Of a DNA stretch of 64,000 nucleotides, positions 61,675 through 64,000 are shown piece after piece. Positions within the stretch are counted from its first letter, which is position 1, and each line of letters begins with the position of its first letter. Location of the stretch: the NCBI GenBank assembly GCA_022652735.1, contig JALCRP010000010.1, forward strand, positions 1 through 64,000, in the 5' to 3' direction. This DNA comes from Faecalibacterium sp. (GTDB lineage: Bacteria; Bacillota; Clostridia; Oscillospirales; Ruminococcaceae). The position numbers and the translations under genes were made by a program. The notes beneath the pieces were generated by a model that worked only from the letters and a program-made list of their open reading frames with translations, did not search any database and was not told the origin of the DNA.

Positions 61675-61726
61675 AAGGCCGGAGAATCGGAGTGCAGGAA
61701 TGTACTCTATTCTCCGGCCTTTTTTG
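61675..61726. terminator. Terminator at start of second element
   Basis: AAGGCCGGAGAAT/ATTCTCCGGCCTT with an inner GAGT/ACTC stem and a T-rich tail. Confidence 0.88.
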
Positions 61727-61746
61727 TTTTCTGGAAAGGAATAACC

Positions 61747-61992
61747 ATGTTGGTACGCTATAAGAGAAATAAACAAACTGCCTGTTACGACTCGGACAAT
61801 CTCGCTACTCTCGGCAGGACATCACCGGACGAACGTCCTTACGGTCCCTTCCCCAGCTGCGGCAACTGCCCTTACCCGTCCCACGGCTTCACTTGCTATA
61901 GCTCTGAGGGAGATTGCCTCAAAACCGATATGCAAAAAATTGCGAAACGCAGAAAGGATGATGCAGGAAGTGAGGTGAGCAATGGAAACTGA
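61747..61992 (+). CDS. Small cysteine-rich protein of mobile element
   Basis: 81 residues with CGNCPYPSHGFTCYSSEGDC (three Cys plus a His, possible zinc binding). AAAGGA precedes the ATG, and it overlaps the next gene by 11 nt. Not recognised further. Confidence 0.6.
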   Translation: MLVRYKRNKQTACYDSDNLATLGRTSPDERPYGPFPSCGNCPYPSHGFTCYSSEGDCLKTDMQKIAKRRKDDAGSEVSNGN

Positions 61993-62566
61993 ATTAACAA
62001 AACGCATTAAGGCGCTTACCCACCACTACCGCCCAAGGCTGCATACCGAAAAGCGCACCGTCCGGTGGGCGGATGAGGTATGGACGTCGTCAGGGATTGT
62101 AGACAGCATCCGGTTTGAGGACTATTACGAGGATGAGGAATATCTCTGCAGGCTTCTGGATGCGGAGCGTTTTTCCGAAAAGGAACCGTGCTTGACAGCG
62201 TATCGGCACGAACTCGGAAGGTGCTTTCGGGACGGCAGTACAGATAAGAATGCAAAGAAATGCCATGGCTGCGTCCTGCGGTGCCATAACTGGCGGATTG
62301 GGATGATGGTCACCTGTTTTGAAGTCAAAATCACCTATCAGGATTTCAAAAGCAGAAACGGCCATAACTTTCATGGGAATGAAAATTACTATTGCGTGCC
62401 GAAAGCCCTTGCCGCCAGAATCGCCGGGGAGATCCCCGACCACATCGGCATCCTTGCATATTTTGAGGGAGATCGCCAATACGGGCTCCGGCAGTTTAAA
62501 CCGGCCATGTGGCAGGAGGTATCGGATCAAACCAAGGTACAGCTGCTGTACAACGCCATGAAATAG
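61982..62566 (+). CDS. Mobile-element protein of unknown function
   Basis: 194 residues, soluble, with KKCHGCVLRCHNWR (three Cys and two His, possible zinc site) near 95-110. GAGG precedes the ATG. The same gene order is typical of conjugative elements in gut Firmicutes as far as I recall. No function can be given. Confidence 0.6.
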   Translation: METELTKRIKALTHHYRPRLHTEKRTVRWADEVWTSSGIVDSIRFEDYYEDEEYLCRLLDAERFSEKEPCLTAYRHELGRCFRDGSTDKNAKKCHGCVLRCHNWRIGMMVTCFEVKITYQDFKSRNGHNFHGNENYYCVPKALAARIAGEIPDHIGILAYFEGDRQYGLRQFKPAMWQEVSDQTKVQLLYNAMK

Positions 62567-62634
62567 TGGTGCGACGGAGCAGTTTTTGTGTCACTGCCTG
62601 ATGTGCATTGCAGTAATCAATCGGAGGTATCAAA

Positions 62635-63873
62635 ATGAACGTTAACGCCAGAAAAGAAAAAATTTTTACAGTGGAACTCAGCCGCTGGAATCCTTCGGGC
62701 GCAAACCCCTCGGCGGAAATCGCACTCCCCGCCACACCCTATGAGCTGGCGGATGCGTTGGAAAAAGCGAAAATTACCGGGGACACCGTCTATTCCGCGG
62801 AGATTTTAAGCTGCAAGCTGGACTATCTGCCGCAGTTTATCGCCCCCGATGCCAATCTGCATGAGCTGAATCACCTCGCCCAGCGGCTGTCTTCCCTGAG
62901 TGCATGGGAGCTGGACTGCTTCGAGGGCATGGTGATGATGGATGCCGTCCAGACCCAATACGCCCCCATCCCGGTGGAGCGGCTCATCAACATGACCTAC
63001 AGCACGGCGCATTGCCAGATTGCCTATGAAGCCCATGACGACCAATCTCTCGGCAAATTTTATGCGGATAATGATTTTGTACCGGCACTGGAAAAGGTAT
63101 CGGATGAAGTCTACGAATATCTGGACTTCGCCAAAATCGGCAGAGAGATGCGCGAGGGTGAGGGCGGCGTGTTCACACCCCATGGCTATGTGGTGCAGAA
63201 TGGCGAGATTGCCGCCGAATACCACAGCGGGGATGCCAGCACCCTTGAAAAGACGGATTACGCCGTGCTTCTCCGCATCACCAAGGGGCATTTTAACGAT
63301 CCCGCCTATGACAATGACACGGCTGTCTTCCTCAAGCTCCCTGCCGGGGATGCGGCGCTTTTGCAGGCGGTCGATGCTGTTGGAGCGGCTTCCCCGGAGG
63401 AATGTCCATTCTCGTCGGAGGACTGCATGGCGCCCATTTTAACTGAAAAAATCAGCGACGCTTTGTATGCGTCAGAGGGTGACTGCTATGGGCTGGTCAA
63501 TGAGCTGGCAGAACAGCTACGGCGCATCCATGATAAGCACAACATCTTATCCTACAAGGCAATGCTGGGAGAAGCTCCCGGTGATATTTCTTTGGAAGAA
63601 GCCCTCGACCTTTCCCTTGTGTCAGAGGACTTCTCTGTTATCCGGGAGGCTGCTAACCCTGCGGACTACGCACGCTTTGTGCTTTCCAAATACTGCATTG
63701 AGCAGGAAAGCGAGCTGTTTGCCAGTGCAGACCTTGACGGATATGGCAGCAAATTGATTCAGGAAAAAGGGATTTCCCTCACGGAATACGGTGTTTTATG
63801 GTCGCTTACCGGGCGAACTGTGGAGCAATATCTCGACCAGCCCAGCCAAAGCCTTGGCATGGAAATGAAATAG
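62635..63873 (+). CDS. ArdA-like antirestriction domain protein
   Basis: 412 acidic residues. NLHELNHLAQRLSSLSAWEL (about 80-100) and DQSLGKFYADND resemble ArdA proteins, which mimic DNA and block type I restriction enzymes. The strongly acidic composition fits such mimicry. The length is more than double that of a single ArdA, so it may carry two repeated regions or other domains. GGAGG precedes the ATG. Confidence 0.6.
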   Translation: MNVNARKEKIFTVELSRWNPSGANPSAEIALPATPYELADALEKAKITGDTVYSAEILSCKLDYLPQFIAPDANLHELNHLAQRLSSLSAWELDCFEGMVMMDAVQTQYAPIPVERLINMTYSTAHCQIAYEAHDDQSLGKFYADNDFVPALEKVSDEVYEYLDFAKIGREMREGEGGVFTPHGYVVQNGEIAAEYHSGDASTLEKTDYAVLLRITKGHFNDPAYDNDTAVFLKLPAGDAALLQAVDAVGAASPEECPFSSEDCMAPILTEKISDALYASEGDCYGLVNELAEQLRRIHDKHNILSYKAMLGEAPGDISLEEALDLSLVSEDFSVIREAANPADYARFVLSKYCIEQESELFASADLDGYGSKLIQEKGISLTEYGVLWSLTGRTVEQYLDQPSQSLGMEMK

Positions 63874-63950
63874 CAAATCTTTGTTGGGTTTTGGTATAGC
63901 TATTCTCATGAAGCTGTGGCATTGTGTTGTGCTAAAGGGAGGCGAAGAAG

Positions 63951-64000
63951 ATGGACGAGAAGCTCATGGACTTGCTGGATATGGCTCTGGCGGAGCGGTT
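63951..64000 (+). CDS. Partial gene at right edge
   Basis: ATG with AGGGAGG upstream opens a frame (MDEKLMDLLDMALAER...) that continues beyond the window. Nothing more can be said. Confidence 0.5.
   Translation, partial: MDEKLMDLLDMALAER

Larger units (their letters stand above)
61344..64000. mobile_element. Left part of a second integrated (conjugative-type) element
   Basis: Starts behind the att copy and a stack of terminator hairpins. It encodes small cysteine-rich proteins and an ArdA-like antirestriction protein, as do clostridial ICEs. It runs off the right edge; neither integrase nor conjugation genes are visible. Confidence 0.6.

Noticed and set aside
1-64000. CRISPR arrays, rRNA genes and insertion sequences
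   Set aside because: No regularly spaced repeats, no rRNA-like sequence and no transposase were found.

Overview
The window reads as chromosome of a GC-rich Firmicute, most likely Oscillospiraceae/Ruminococcaceae (Faecalibacterium, Gemmiger or Subdoligranulum type). The evidence is inference from content: strong Shine-Dalgarno sites, Gram-positive gene families (NhaC transporter behind a lysine riboswitch, MBOAT plus SGNH pair, minimal SufCB, PyrK-dependent dihydroorotate dehydrogenase), a PTS antiterminator, and GC-rich codons. Gene starts were chosen from ribosome binding sites, so several are shorter than the maximal reading frame.

Layout. 1-3.2 kb: acyltransferase, then cysK divergent from an Rrf2 regulator with mirrored promoters and operators. 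3.2-6.7 kb: a metal-efflux operon (ArsR regulator, HMA metallochaperone, P1B ATPase) ending with a LytTR protein whose receiver domain is degenerate. 6.9-20.9 kb: mixed housekeeping genes (membrane protein, glutamine amidotransferase-like hydrolase, amidase, ilvE, HAD phosphatase, D-2-hydroxyacid dehydrogenase, a coupled pair of unknown genes, AraC regulator, glgP). 21.0-23.9 kb: five small PadR-associated or membrane/secreted genes lying exactly between two identical 47-bp terminator repeats, so probably an inserted segment. 24-41 kb: MBOAT/SGNH pair, lysine-riboswitch NhaC transporter, PPC protein, sufCB, lipoprotein, PAP2, HAD, MerR/YbjQ/CPBP operon, DEAD helicase, two very large membrane proteins, HU. 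41.7-51.3 kb: one pyrimidine operon pyrC-F-K-D-(Dabb)-E-carA-carB, preceded by a leader-peptide attenuator and carrying a probable ArgR-controlled internal promoter before pyrE. 51.5-52.6 kb: cysE and tRNA-Arg(ACG).

52.6-61.3 kb is an island inserted at the 3' end of that tRNA: a 43-nt copy of the tRNA 3' end recurs at 61301-61343. It carries a CPBP protease and a complete phosphotransferase system in one operon: EIIA, LicT-type antiterminator with its RAT/terminator, EIIB, HPr, EI, EIICB, and a beta-lactamase-fold hydrolase. The HPr keeps His15 but has Lys where the regulatory Ser46 should be. This private phosphorelay on a tRNA-borne island is the best candidate for an undescribed system. 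No integrase is visible in it. From about 61.4 kb to the right edge a second element starts behind a stack of terminator hairpins, with an ArdA-like antirestriction gene and other genes typical of conjugative elements.

The most notable regulatory devices, all read directly from sequence, are the pyr leader peptide ending on its terminator stem, the lysine riboswitch, the LicT RAT, the Rrf2 double operator, a MerR 19-bp-spacer promoter and the ARG-box-like pair.
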